Shown piece after piece: positions 34,271 to 42,401 of a stretch of 64,000 nt of DNA. The DNA comes from JBHEBG01 sp046557915 (lineage in GTDB: Bacteria > Bacteroidota > Bacteroidia > Flavobacteriales > Flavobacteriaceae), in assembly GCF_046557915.1 (NCBI RefSeq), contig NZ_JBHEBG010000001.1:868001-932000 (forward strand), given 5' to 3'. Under the pieces are notes generated by a model that saw only the letters and a program-made list of their open reading frames with translations, searched no databases and was not told the origin of the DNA. The position numbers were made by a program, and so were the translations under genes. The first letter of the stretch is position 1. The number at the start of each line of letters is the position of its first letter.

Positions 34271-34964
34271 CTGTAAGTTTGTCTACATCCTCACAAGCAA
34301 TATATTCTCCGGGGACAGGAAGGTACGCCAAAACTTCCTCACCTATATATTCCGAGGTTTTGTAGCCCCAAATGCTCAACCCACGCAAATTACTTGCAAA
34401 GGCATATCTGGCGACCTCATCACTAAGTGTTGCGGCAGTTCCAGAATTAACAGCTGCTACATAGGCTTCTAGAGCTTCATCGTGTGCCTTTTCCTGTTCC
34501 TCAGAAATTTTCAAGGTACTGGCAAGTACGGGCTCCAAATCTTCTGGAGTAAGATCCGCGGCATTTTCTTTACCGGAATCTTGGGAAGCCTTTTCTATGA
34601 ATTTGCCCATATTGCTACGCAAAAAATCCTTGTTGTATCTATTAAAGTGTCCAGCATCATCTTCATCTACATCCATTGCCTTGGCGAACTGCGCGTAATC
34701 TTCGTTGTTGTACATTACTTCATTCACAAACCCATCAATAAAAAGGTCTACCTGTATCTCCGAGGCCGAAGGTGTATCTGTTTTGGGAAGAATGATGTCT
34801 ACCAAATGGTTGAGCACCGTTCCCTCTTCCATGCTGAAGAATTTTGGTGTCCAGGCCAGGGTAGGTTCATTTTTACAACTTTGCATAATGCTGACCAAAG
34901 TTGGGGTAGCTACGGCATAACCCAACGTTAATCCCATATTCTTAAGTGCTTTTCTTCTATCCAT
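34248..34964 (-). CDS. gluconate 2-dehydrogenase subunit 3-family protein (GMC small subunit)
   Basis: 238 residues. N-terminal twin-arginine signal (MDRRKALKNMGLTLG) and the gluconate_2-dh3 (PF13618) fold, with the conserved 'VDIILPKTDTPSA' stretch. In FAD-dependent glucose, sorbitol and glucoside 3-dehydrogenases this small subunit carries the Tat signal and escorts the signal-less GMC flavoprotein to the periplasm. The start codon overlaps the stop of the upstream GMC gene (TAATG), so equimolar production is expected. It is the only small subunit in the window although there are two GMC large subunits, so it may serve both. Confidence 0.9.
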   Translation of the reverse strand: MDRRKALKNMGLTLGYAVATPTLVSIMQSCKNEPTLAWTPKFFSMEEGTVLNHLVDIILPKTDTPSASEIQVDLFIDGFVNEVMYNNEDYAQFAKAMDVDEDDAGHFNRYNKDFLRSNMGKFIEKASQDSGKENAADLTPEDLEPVLASTLKISEEQEKAHDEALEAYVAAVNSGTAATLSDEVARYAFASNLRGLSIWGYKTSEYIGEEVLAYLPVPGEYIACEDVDKLTGGKAWSI

Positions 34965-36676
34965 TATATATTTCCTTTTTTAAGTTCTTGGGCCGCATGG
35001 TTGGCTGCCCTTGCAGTGAATGCCATATAGGTTAGGGAGGGGTTTACACAGGCTGCAGAGGTCATAAAAGCGCCGTCCGTAACATATACATTGGGAACAG
35101 CATGTACCTGATTGTGTCCATTTAACACTGAGGTTTTTGGATCTCTACCCATACGAGCTGTACCCATTTCGTGTATTCCCAAGCCCAGGGCACCGGGCCT
35201 ATCATAAGGTTCCACATCGCGCAGACCTGCTTTGGTAAGCATTTCTACCGCCTGTTCCTTCATATCCTTTCTCATATTCCATTCATTTTCCTTAAATTCG
35301 GCGTCGAAGGTTACGGTAGGAAGGCCCCAGCCATCCAATTTATCATAGTCTAGCGTCATCCTATTGTCCTCGTAGGGCAATACTTCTCCAAAACCGCCCA
35401 TACCAAAAGTCCAACCTCCTGGTTTTAAAACGGCATCTTTTAATCCTTTACCATAAGACATCTCTGCGATAGAATCTTCCCAATTACCTCTTCTTGCACC
35501 GCCCTGATAACCATAACCTCTTATGAAATCCTTCATTTTGGAATCCCTGCCCAAGTTTCTAAATCGTGGAACATAAATTCCATTGGGCTTACGTCCTTTA
35601 TAATATTTATCCTCAAAACCATCGAATTTTCCGGCAGCTCCCACCCCTAAATGGTGGTCCATAATATTTCTGCCCAGCTGATCGGAATCGTTCCCCAATC
35701 CGTTTGGAAAACGGTCGGATTTGGATTGCATTAAAATAGATGTGGACGCTATACTAGAAGCGCAAAGGAAAATTACCTTAGCCTTAAATTCGAAAGTCTC
35801 TTTGGTGACTCTATCAATAACTTTTACACCTGTAGCTTTTTTGCTGTCGGCGTCGTAGATCACTTCATGAACAATGGAGTCTGGTCTTAATGTCATGTTT
35901 CCTGTACGTTCCGCTGCCGGTAATGTGGAGGAATTGCTACTAAAGTAGGCGCCAAAAGGACATCCACGGATACAGCGGTTACGGTATTGGCATCGGCTTC
36001 GGCCATCGAATGCCTTATCACTATTTATATGGGCAACCCTACCGGCGGTCATTACCCTGCCGTCAAAGTTCTCCGCCACTTGCTCTCTAACATGCTGTTC
36101 TACACAGTTTAACTCCATCATAGGTTCAAACTGGCCATCGGGTAATTGGGGAAGGCCCAATGTTTCTCCGGTAACCCCAATGTAAGATTCTACCTTATCG
36201 TACCAAGGCGCAATATCTTTATAACGTACAGGCCAGTCTACAGCGGTGCCGTCCTCTTTGTTTGCACCAAAATCCAAATCACTCCAACGATAACTATGAC
36301 GCCCCCATTGTAATGACCTGCCCCCAACGTGGTACCCACGCATCCAATCAAAACGTTTTGTCTCGTTGTAAGGATGTTCTAAATCGTTTACAAACCAGAA
36401 ATTGTGTTGTGCCCGGGTGGTATAACCCGTCCTTGCCTGTACCAATTGTTTTGCCTGCTCTTCTTTGGGAAGTTCCCCATTATTCGGAAAATCCCAATCG
36501 TCTAGATTGGCCGTAGGATAGTCCTTAATGTGGTTTACCATTCTACCCCTTTCCAAGACCAGGGTCTTTAGTCCGTTCTCACATAATTCCTTGGCGGCCC
36601 AGCCACCACTGATACCGGTACCTACAACAATAGCGTCATACGATTCCTGTTCTTCATTGTAATAAAATTTATTCAT
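34964..36676 (-). CDS. GMC-family FAD sugar dehydrogenase, large subunit (copy 1)
   Basis: 570 residues, no signal peptide. FAD-binding Rossmann motif 'GTGISGGWAAKELCE' at ~18-32 and the GMC C-terminal block 'GIHEMGTARMG...VTDGAFMTSAACVNPSLT' with the catalytic His/Asn region. Cys229, Cys235 and Cys239 form C-x5-C-x3-C ('CQYRNRCIRGC'), the spacing of the [3Fe-4S] ligands in the Burkholderia FAD-glucose dehydrogenase large subunit. Probable reaction: oxidation of a glycoside at C3, as in glucoside 3-dehydrogenase. First gene of a coupled unit with the small subunit and an isomerase; divergent from a second isomerase. No cytochrome gene is adjacent, so the electron acceptor is unclear. Confidence 0.9.
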   Translation of the reverse strand: MNKFYYNEEQESYDAIVVGTGISGGWAAKELCENGLKTLVLERGRMVNHIKDYPTANLDDWDFPNNGELPKEEQAKQLVQARTGYTTRAQHNFWFVNDLEHPYNETKRFDWMRGYHVGGRSLQWGRHSYRWSDLDFGANKEDGTAVDWPVRYKDIAPWYDKVESYIGVTGETLGLPQLPDGQFEPMMELNCVEQHVREQVAENFDGRVMTAGRVAHINSDKAFDGRSRCQYRNRCIRGCPFGAYFSSNSSTLPAAERTGNMTLRPDSIVHEVIYDADSKKATGVKVIDRVTKETFEFKAKVIFLCASSIASTSILMQSKSDRFPNGLGNDSDQLGRNIMDHHLGVGAAGKFDGFEDKYYKGRKPNGIYVPRFRNLGRDSKMKDFIRGYGYQGGARRGNWEDSIAEMSYGKGLKDAVLKPGGWTFGMGGFGEVLPYEDNRMTLDYDKLDGWGLPTVTFDAEFKENEWNMRKDMKEQAVEMLTKAGLRDVEPYDRPGALGLGIHEMGTARMGRDPKTSVLNGHNQVHAVPNVYVTDGAFMTSAACVNPSLTYMAFTARAANHAAQELKKGNI

Positions 36677-36708
36677 GTATTAAAAATTGTTTATTTCCTA
36701 AATTTATT

Positions 36709-36747
36709 AAATATAGAATTAATTTTTTACATTTAAACACTATATTT
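36709..36747. promoter_or_regulatory. AAATATAG/CTATATTT inverted repeat between divergent sugar genes
   Basis: AAATATAG (36709-36716) and CTATATTT (36740-36747) face each other between GMC copy 1 and the isomerase gene. AAATATAG recurs at 44189-44196 in the equivalent divergent spacer of GMC copy 2. The sequence is AT-rich, so chance is not excluded; a shared operator is possible. Confidence 0.3.
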
Positions 36748-36810
36748 CCTGTGAGAGTCGCACTATAACGTTGTAGTTAATGATGATTCCGAAATCAACG
36801 AATATTATAT

Positions 36811-37800
36811 ATGAAAAGAAGAAATTTTATCCGAAAAAGCTCTAGCTATGGCTTGGCAATTACGCTTCTAGGAACGTATGCCTGTAAAGAAACCAAAAAG
36901 AAAGAAATGGAAGAAGAAGGAAGTGCTGAAATGAGCGGGGAGCTCGCAGAACCTTTTTTTAAATTATCACTGGCCCAATGGTCCATACACAACATGATAA
37001 GGGAAGATGGTGTAGACCCATATACGTTTGCCGAACTGGCTAAAAATTGGGGATTTACCGGACTGGAATATGTTAGTCAATTGTACAAGGAGGAGTTAGA
37101 GGCAGCTGACTATTCCAAGGAGGCCATGGATGCTTTTGTTGCCAAGTGTAATGCAGAGAGCGGTAAGCACGGTTTGGAAAACCTGATCATTATGATCGAC
37201 GGACAGGGAGATTTGGCCACTGCCGATGCCGCCCAAAGGAAAAGCGCCGTGGAGAATCATTATAAATGGGTAGACGCCGCCCAGGCCATGGGCTGCCATT
37301 CCATTCGCGTAAACTTATCTGGAAGTACCGAACCCGACGAATGGACCGCAAGTTCTATAGATGGATTAACGCAGTTGGCTACCTATGCCAAGGATAAAAA
37401 TATCAATGTAATTGTGGAGAACCATGGAGGGTTATCCTCCAATGCTGAAATGTTGGCCAACGTAATGGTAAAAGTGGCCATGGAGAATTGCGGAACCCTT
37501 CCAGATTTTGGAAACTTCTGTATTCGTAAAGAAGAAGATCAATGTGTTGAGCAATACGATATATATAAAGGTGTGAAGGAATTAATGCCCCATGCCAAAG
37601 CGGTGAGTGCCAAATCCCATGATTTTGATGCGGATGGTAATGAAACCGTCATAGACTATGTACAAATGTTACAGATTGTTAAGGATGCAGGCTATACGGG
37701 GCATATTGGTGTAGAATACGAAGGTAGCCAATTGGGCGAGGAAGCAGGTATTATTGCCACAAAAGAGCTGATGATCAATGCAGCTAAAAAAGTGATTTAA
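36811..37800 (+). CDS. Tat-signal TIM-barrel sugar isomerase/epimerase (PF01261)
   Basis: 329 residues starting with a twin-arginine signal (MKRRNFIRKSSSYG) that ends at a Cys (LGTYAC), so it may be a Tat-exported lipoprotein. The TIM barrel shows the metal-ligand set Glu ('VENHGG'), Asp ('LPDFGNF'), His ('SAKSHDFD') and Glu ('VEYEGS'). It opens a five-gene rightward unit with a DinB protein, two MFS carriers and a Gfo/Idh enzyme, and is divergent from GMC copy 1. Likely role: epimerising, isomerising or cleaving a 3-keto sugar. The exact reaction cannot be told from the family. Confidence 0.88.
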   Translation: MKRRNFIRKSSSYGLAITLLGTYACKETKKKEMEEEGSAEMSGELAEPFFKLSLAQWSIHNMIREDGVDPYTFAELAKNWGFTGLEYVSQLYKEELEAADYSKEAMDAFVAKCNAESGKHGLENLIIMIDGQGDLATADAAQRKSAVENHYKWVDAAQAMGCHSIRVNLSGSTEPDEWTASSIDGLTQLATYAKDKNINVIVENHGGLSSNAEMLANVMVKVAMENCGTLPDFGNFCIRKEEDQCVEQYDIYKGVKELMPHAKAVSAKSHDFDADGNETVIDYVQMLQIVKDAGYTGHIGVEYEGSQLGEEAGIIATKELMINAAKKVI

Positions 37801-37815
37801 AAGAAATAGACCGGT

Positions 37816-38259
37816 ATGAAGGTTTTTTTTAACCAACTGTTCGATTACAATTTTTATTGCAACAAGAAACTAATAGAATTGTGCAATGGATTACAGGAGG
37901 TGCCCGAAAATAGCGTTAAACTCTTTAGTCATACCCTAAATGCCCATCACATCTGGAATGCAAGGATTCTTGGAAAAAAATCCGCATATGATGTATGGCA
38001 GATACATGATATAAAGGACTGGGGAGATATACATTACGAAAATCAAAGGAGTTCTTTTGAGATTACCACCAACGCGGATGATTTTGACAAAAGGATCGAT
38101 TATGAAACTACCGAGGGAAGATTGTTTACCAATACCCTACAAGATATACTGTTCCATATCATCAATCATTCTACCCATCATAGGGCCCAAATTTCTACAG
38201 ATCTTAGGAACAACGATATTGAACCCATTCCCATGGACTATATCCATTATAAAAGATAA
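37816..38259 (+). CDS. DinB-like four-helix protein
   Basis: 147 residues. DinB/YfiT fold with three metal-ligand histidines expected: His in 'FSHTLNAHHIWNARILG' and the pair in 'LFHIINHSTHHRAQI'. Members bind zinc or nickel, and some act as thiol-S-transferases (bacillithiol-dependent in Bacillus). A bacilliredoxin elsewhere in the window agrees with bacillithiol use, but no direct link is shown. It starts 15 bases after the isomerase stop and 11 bases before the MFS start, so it is inside the sugar transcript. Role there unknown. Confidence 0.85.
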   Translation: MKVFFNQLFDYNFYCNKKLIELCNGLQEVPENSVKLFSHTLNAHHIWNARILGKKSAYDVWQIHDIKDWGDIHYENQRSSFEITTNADDFDKRIDYETTEGRLFTNTLQDILFHIINHSTHHRAQISTDLRNNDIEPIPMDYIHYKR

Positions 38260-38270
38260 GGACAAGAACT

Positions 38271-39500
38271 ATGAAATTAAGAATACAGGTACAACTCTCA
38301 ATAATGATGTTTTTGGAATTCTTTATTTGGGGAGGATGGTTTGTTACTCTGGGAACTTTTTTGGGAAACAACTTAAATGCCAGCGGTGGTGAAATAGCAC
38401 AAGCCTTCTCAACACAATCTTGGGGAGCTATTATTGCTCCATTTGTCATAGGCCTTATTGCTGATAAGTTTTTCAATGCAGAGCGTATTTTGGGCATTTT
38501 ACATCTTATAGGTGCTTTTTTAATGTATATGATGTCCCAAACCACTGATTTTTCTGTTTTTTATCCGTACGTATTTGGTTATATGATCGCCTATATGCCT
38601 ACTTTGGCATTGGTAAATTCCGTAGCCTTTAATCAGATGACCGATCCTGCCAAACAATTTCCCCTTATCAGGGTATTTGGAACCTTTGGGTGGATCGTTG
38701 CAGGATTTCTCATAAGCTTGGCATTTGGATGGGATTCCCTTCAGAATATAGAAAATGGGCTACTATCCAATACCTTTCTTATGACGGCCGTTGCTTCGGC
38801 AATTTTAGGTGTATTTAGTTTTACCTTGCCAAAAACCCCGCCAAGGGTTGAAAAGAATCAAAAGATAACATTATCGGACATCTTGGGGCTGGATGCCCTG
38901 AAGTTATTGACAGATAGAAATTTCCTGATATTTTTTATTTCCTCGGTGTTAATCTGTATTCCCTTGGCTTTTTATTATCAGAACATAAGTCCTTTTCTAA
39001 CCGAATCCCAAGTAGAGGATTCTACTGCATGGGCTTCTGCAGGTCAAATATCGGAAGTGCTGTTTATGTTATTGCTTCCCTTCTTTTTTAAGAAGTATGG
39101 TTTTAAAAAGACCATTTTGGCCGGTATGTTGGCGTGGGGTATACGCTACTTGTTGTTTGCCTATGGCAATGCGGGAGACCTCTTTTTTATGTTGATTATC
39201 GGTATTGCCCTTCACGGTATCTGTTATGATTTTTTCTTTGTCTCGGGTCAGATATATACAGATAGCAAAGCAGGGGATAAATTTAAAAGCGCGGCTCAGG
39301 GTTTAATAACCTTGGCTACCTATGGCATAGGTATGCTAATAGGGTTTTACATCGCCGGAATGATAGCAGATACCTATGCGCTATCAGACGGAGGTCATCT
39401 TTGGAAGACCATATGGATGTACCCGGCAGGGTTCGCATTTTTAGTATTCATTTTCTTTGTCATCGCCTTTAAAGATGAAAAGATCAATTATAAGACATAA
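38271..39500 (+). CDS. NHS-type MFS transporter (nucleoside:H+ symporter-like)
   Basis: 409 residues with 12 predicted helices. The N-terminus 'LSIMMFLEFFIWGGWFVTLGTFL' and the loop 'PLIRVFGTFGWIVAGFLIS' are typical of the nucleoside:H+ symporter (NupG/XapB) family; flavobacterial relatives are found in sugar-acid and keto-sugar loci. In this context it is more likely to import a sugar or keto-sugar than a nucleoside. Inner membrane, proton-driven. Start at ATG, 11 bases after the DinB gene, and followed 34 bases later by a second MFS gene. Confidence 0.88.
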   Translation: MKLRIQVQLSIMMFLEFFIWGGWFVTLGTFLGNNLNASGGEIAQAFSTQSWGAIIAPFVIGLIADKFFNAERILGILHLIGAFLMYMMSQTTDFSVFYPYVFGYMIAYMPTLALVNSVAFNQMTDPAKQFPLIRVFGTFGWIVAGFLISLAFGWDSLQNIENGLLSNTFLMTAVASAILGVFSFTLPKTPPRVEKNQKITLSDILGLDALKLLTDRNFLIFFISSVLICIPLAFYYQNISPFLTESQVEDSTAWASAGQISEVLFMLLLPFFFKKYGFKKTILAGMLAWGIRYLLFAYGNAGDLFFMLIIGIALHGICYDFFFVSGQIYTDSKAGDKFKSAAQGLITLATYGIGMLIGFYIAGMIADTYALSDGGHLWKTIWMYPAGFAFLVFIFFVIAFKDEKINYKT

Positions 39501-39534
39501 CAATACAATTAAATAAATCAAGCAACCTTAAATT

Positions 39535-40710
39535 ATGAATGAAATAAATAAGAACAGACTTTTTATCGCCTCTTGTATGGCATTATTGGTTACAGCAATG
39601 ACCTTTGCCATCAGGGCTAGATTGGAGACGGTTTTTGGGCCGGAAGGTGTTGGACTTACCCTAGAACAGATAGGGTACGCATTTACACCAGCATTTTGGG
39701 GCTTTACCTTGGCAATGATCATAGGCGGGCCACTGGTAGATTCCCTTGGAATAAAGAAAATAACATGGATAGCTTTTATAATGCATGCCATTGGTATAAT
39801 ATGGACCATTATGGCAAGGGACATGACTTCGCTGTTTTTGGCCACAATGTTCGTAGGTATAGGGAACGGTATGGTAGAAGCAGCCTTAAACCCCATGATT
39901 GCCTCTATGTATCCTAAGGAAAAAACCAAAATGTTGAACAGGTTTCATGTTTGGTTCCCGGGAGGTATCGTAATTGGATCGCTTGTAGGCTGGTTGGTTA
40001 TGGACGTATTGGGACTAGATTGGCAAATAATGGTTGCCGTGCTATTCATTCCTTTAATTATTTATGGATTTATGTTCTTTGGACAAACATTCCCTGTTAC
40101 CGAGCGTATACAATTGGGAGTAAGCAATAGCAAAATGGTTACTAGCCTAGGAAAACCCTTGTTCATTTTTATGGTCATTTGTATGTTTCTTACGGCCGCC
40201 TCGGAATTGGGAACCACGCAGCGTATAGAATCATTGCTCAAAGAGTCTGTTGCCGTGCCTCTTTTGGTGCTAGCTTTCATAAACGGAATTATGGCATTGG
40301 GCAGGGCTTTTGCAGGCCAGGTGGTGCACAAACTAAAACCGGCAGGGATGTTATTGTTCTCCGCCATTTTTACTTTTATAGGACTTTGGTTGTTAACTAT
40401 CACCAGTGGCGGAATGACCTTTGCCGCCGCTGCCGTATTTGCCGTTGGCGTAACTTTTTTCTGGCCTACCATGTTAGGCTTTGTAGCAGAATACTTGCCG
40501 CAAACGGGTGCTCTGGGGCTCTCTATTATGGGTGGAGCCGGAATGTTGTCCGTGTCCGTGGTATTGCCTATTATGGGGAATCTTATGGATAATGCCAGCG
40601 CAGGCGAAGCCCTTAGGACCATGTCCATACTACCGGCAATTTTAATTTTGGCCTTTGCGGGGCTAAACGTTTATATGAAAAAAAGAGAAACTAAAACAGA
40701 GAATAATTAA
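39535..40710 (+). CDS. MFS sugar transporter (second carrier of the unit)
   Basis: 391 residues, 12 helices. Segments such as 'FTPAFWGFTLAMIIGGPLVDSLGIKK', 'FVGIGNGMVEAALNPMIASMYP' and 'HVWFPGGIVIGSLVG' (read separately) resemble the FucP/FHS and related sugar-proton symporter groups. It is unrelated in detail to the preceding carrier, so two different solutes or steps are probably served. Candidate substrates are the oxidised sugar or its reduced product. The Gfo/Idh gene begins 18 bases downstream. A long antisense frame (40062-40628) is a shadow. Confidence 0.85.
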   Translation: MNEINKNRLFIASCMALLVTAMTFAIRARLETVFGPEGVGLTLEQIGYAFTPAFWGFTLAMIIGGPLVDSLGIKKITWIAFIMHAIGIIWTIMARDMTSLFLATMFVGIGNGMVEAALNPMIASMYPKEKTKMLNRFHVWFPGGIVIGSLVGWLVMDVLGLDWQIMVAVLFIPLIIYGFMFFGQTFPVTERIQLGVSNSKMVTSLGKPLFIFMVICMFLTAASELGTTQRIESLLKESVAVPLLVLAFINGIMALGRAFAGQVVHKLKPAGMLLFSAIFTFIGLWLLTITSGGMTFAAAAVFAVGVTFFWPTMLGFVAEYLPQTGALGLSIMGGAGMLSVSVVLPIMGNLMDNASAGEALRTMSILPAILILAFAGLNVYMKKRETKTENN

Positions 40711-40728
40711 ATACAATTTATAAAGTTT

Positions 40729-41865
40729 ATGGCAAAAAAGATAAGATTAGGCATTCTTGGTGGTGGCGGTGATTCATTGATTGGGGTATTACATCGTGTA
40801 GCATCACATATTAATGATAATTACCAAATCACTGGAGCCGTTTTTAATCCTGATTTTGAGGCTAATATGGCCTTTGCAAAGGAAATAGACGTGCCTACGG
40901 ATAGGATCTACACGGACTTTGATGTTATGGTAGAAGAGGAAATGAAACTCCCGGCCGATAAACGTATCCAGGTATGTTCTGTATTGACACCAAATTTTTT
41001 GCACTTTCCCATGGCAAAAAAGTTGCTGGAAAATGGGTTTCATGTTATTTGTGAAAAACCCATGACCACTACTTATGAGGAGGCCAAGATTTTGCAAGAA
41101 GCGCAGCTTAAATCGGGAGCGGTTTTCGCAGTGACCCATACCTATACGGGGTACCCTATGGTGCGCCAGATGCGGGAAATGATCAAAGATGGGGTTCTAG
41201 GAAAGGTCCATAAAGTAGATGCAAGATATTATCAGGGATGGATCAATTCAATAATCCATGATAAGGAAAAACGGTCTAGCGTTTGGCGTTTAGACCCTAA
41301 AAAAGCAGGGATTAGCTCTTGTATGGGAGATATAGGTGTGCATGCCTTTAATATGATCGAATACACAACAGGGTTAAATATAAAATCGCTTTTAGCCGAT
41401 TTTAATTACCTCTATGAGGACAATAAAATGGATGTAGACGGTACTGTGCTTATACGTCTAGATGATTATGTTAAAGGGGTAATTAGAAGTAGTCAAGTAG
41501 CTACAGGAGAGGAAAATGGTTTGGCAATTGCCATTTACGGTGATAAGGGAGCCCTTAGATGGGAGCAGGAAAGACCCAATTTTCTTTATTTCTTGAGCGA
41601 TACCGAGCCGGTAAAAATATATAAACCCGGCCATGCTTATAATAGCGAACTTTCACTAGGCGGAACGAAACTTCCCCCCGGCCATCCTGAAGGAATTTTT
41701 GACGCCATGGCCAACATTTATTTAGGAGTTGCAAGGGCCATCCGTGGAGAGGATTACAACAACGGGGAATTCCCTACTATTTTAGATGGTGTACGGGGAC
41801 TTAATTTTATTGAGGCTACGGTAGCATCTAATAAAGAAGGAAATATCTGGGTAGATTTAGACTAA
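40729..41865 (+). CDS. cytoplasmic Gfo/Idh/MocA-family sugar oxidoreductase
   Basis: 378 residues, no signal peptide. Nucleotide-binding glycine loop 'GILGGGGDSLIG' (~8-19), the hallmark 'CEKPMTTTYEE' and the downstream 'SCMGDIGVHAFNMIEY' with the usual catalytic Asp/His. Such enzymes use NAD(P) to oxidise or reduce sugars and glycosides, including reduction of 3-keto-sugars. As the only cytoplasmic oxidoreductase in the unit it may reduce the imported keto-sugar. It is last in the operon and ends at a hairpin terminator. Confidence 0.88.
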   Translation: MAKKIRLGILGGGGDSLIGVLHRVASHINDNYQITGAVFNPDFEANMAFAKEIDVPTDRIYTDFDVMVEEEMKLPADKRIQVCSVLTPNFLHFPMAKKLLENGFHVICEKPMTTTYEEAKILQEAQLKSGAVFAVTHTYTGYPMVRQMREMIKDGVLGKVHKVDARYYQGWINSIIHDKEKRSSVWRLDPKKAGISSCMGDIGVHAFNMIEYTTGLNIKSLLADFNYLYEDNKMDVDGTVLIRLDDYVKGVIRSSQVATGEENGLAIAIYGDKGALRWEQERPNFLYFLSDTEPVKIYKPGHAYNSELSLGGTKLPPGHPEGIFDAMANIYLGVARAIRGEDYNNGEFPTILDGVRGLNFIEATVASNKEGNIWVDLD

Positions 41866-41885
41866 AGATTCCTATTAAGAATAGA

Positions 41886-41929
41886 AAAAGCCGTTAGATC
41901 CTTGCCTTAAAACATGGACAACGGCTTTT
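41886..41929. terminator. bidirectional terminator between sugar operon and ASCH gene
   Basis: AAAAGCCGTT (41886-41895) pairs with AACGGCTTTT (41920-41929), a perfect ten-base stem with a 24-base loop and A/T flanks. It lies between the convergent Gfo/Idh and ASCH genes and may serve both. Confidence 0.75.
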
Positions 41930-41932
41930 CTT

Positions 41933-42391
41933 TTAAAATACTTTTTCAAAGGTTTGGCAAACCACTATCATACTCTCTCGTGGCAGCAAATTGTAGGGTT
42001 CCAACTCTCTGGAATAGTAATCCCAATGTGTTTTTTTCCAATGTTCCAGGCTCTTGTCCCCCTCGCCCTCTATTTTGGCGAAGGAAGCATCAATACTAAA
42101 GAATGGTTTTAATCTAACAGAGGTGGTCCTTACAATGCACTTTGCCTTACCTGCCCAATCTGTGACAACCATAAAATCGCCCAATTTGGGGAGTGGCTCC
42201 TTGCGCTGTTGTAATCCCAAAAGCGATAATGAAGTAGCTGTCTTTTTTCCCGAAACTACCAGTTGTGCGCATCTGTTGGCATCTTTTTCATTATCACAAA
42301 AGCGAACCACTTTTGGAGCCTCCGAAAAGGCATCCTCTAAATGGGTGTCCAAATAATCTCCCCACATATTTCTTGCTGAAGCATTATCCAT
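41933..42391 (-). CDS. ASCH-domain protein
   Basis: 152 residues from the ATG at 42391; the open frame extends to 42439 but that would overlap the GMC stop region, and the conserved part starts 'MDNASARNMWGDYL'. ASCH motif features: 'FCDNEKDANRCAQLVVSGKKTATSL' (family GKKTATSS-like), 'GDFMVVTDWAGKAKCIVRTTSV' and 'AKIEGEGDKSLEHWKKTHWDYYS', read as parts. The fold is PUA-like and some members hydrolyse N4-acetylcytidine or bind RNA. It lies ten bases downstream of GMC copy 2, probably carried on the same transcript without a metabolic link. Confidence 0.85.
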   Translation of the reverse strand: MDNASARNMWGDYLDTHLEDAFSEAPKVVRFCDNEKDANRCAQLVVSGKKTATSLSLLGLQQRKEPLPKLGDFMVVTDWAGKAKCIVRTTSVRLKPFFSIDASFAKIEGEGDKSLEHWKKTHWDYYSRELEPYNLLPRESMIVVCQTFEKVF

Positions 42392-42401
42392 ATGATATAA
42401 T

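Noticed and set aside
40062..40628. 188-codon open frame antisense to an MFS gene
   Set aside because: The opposite strand encodes a complete 12-helix transporter; the antisense product is low-complexity and unlike any family.
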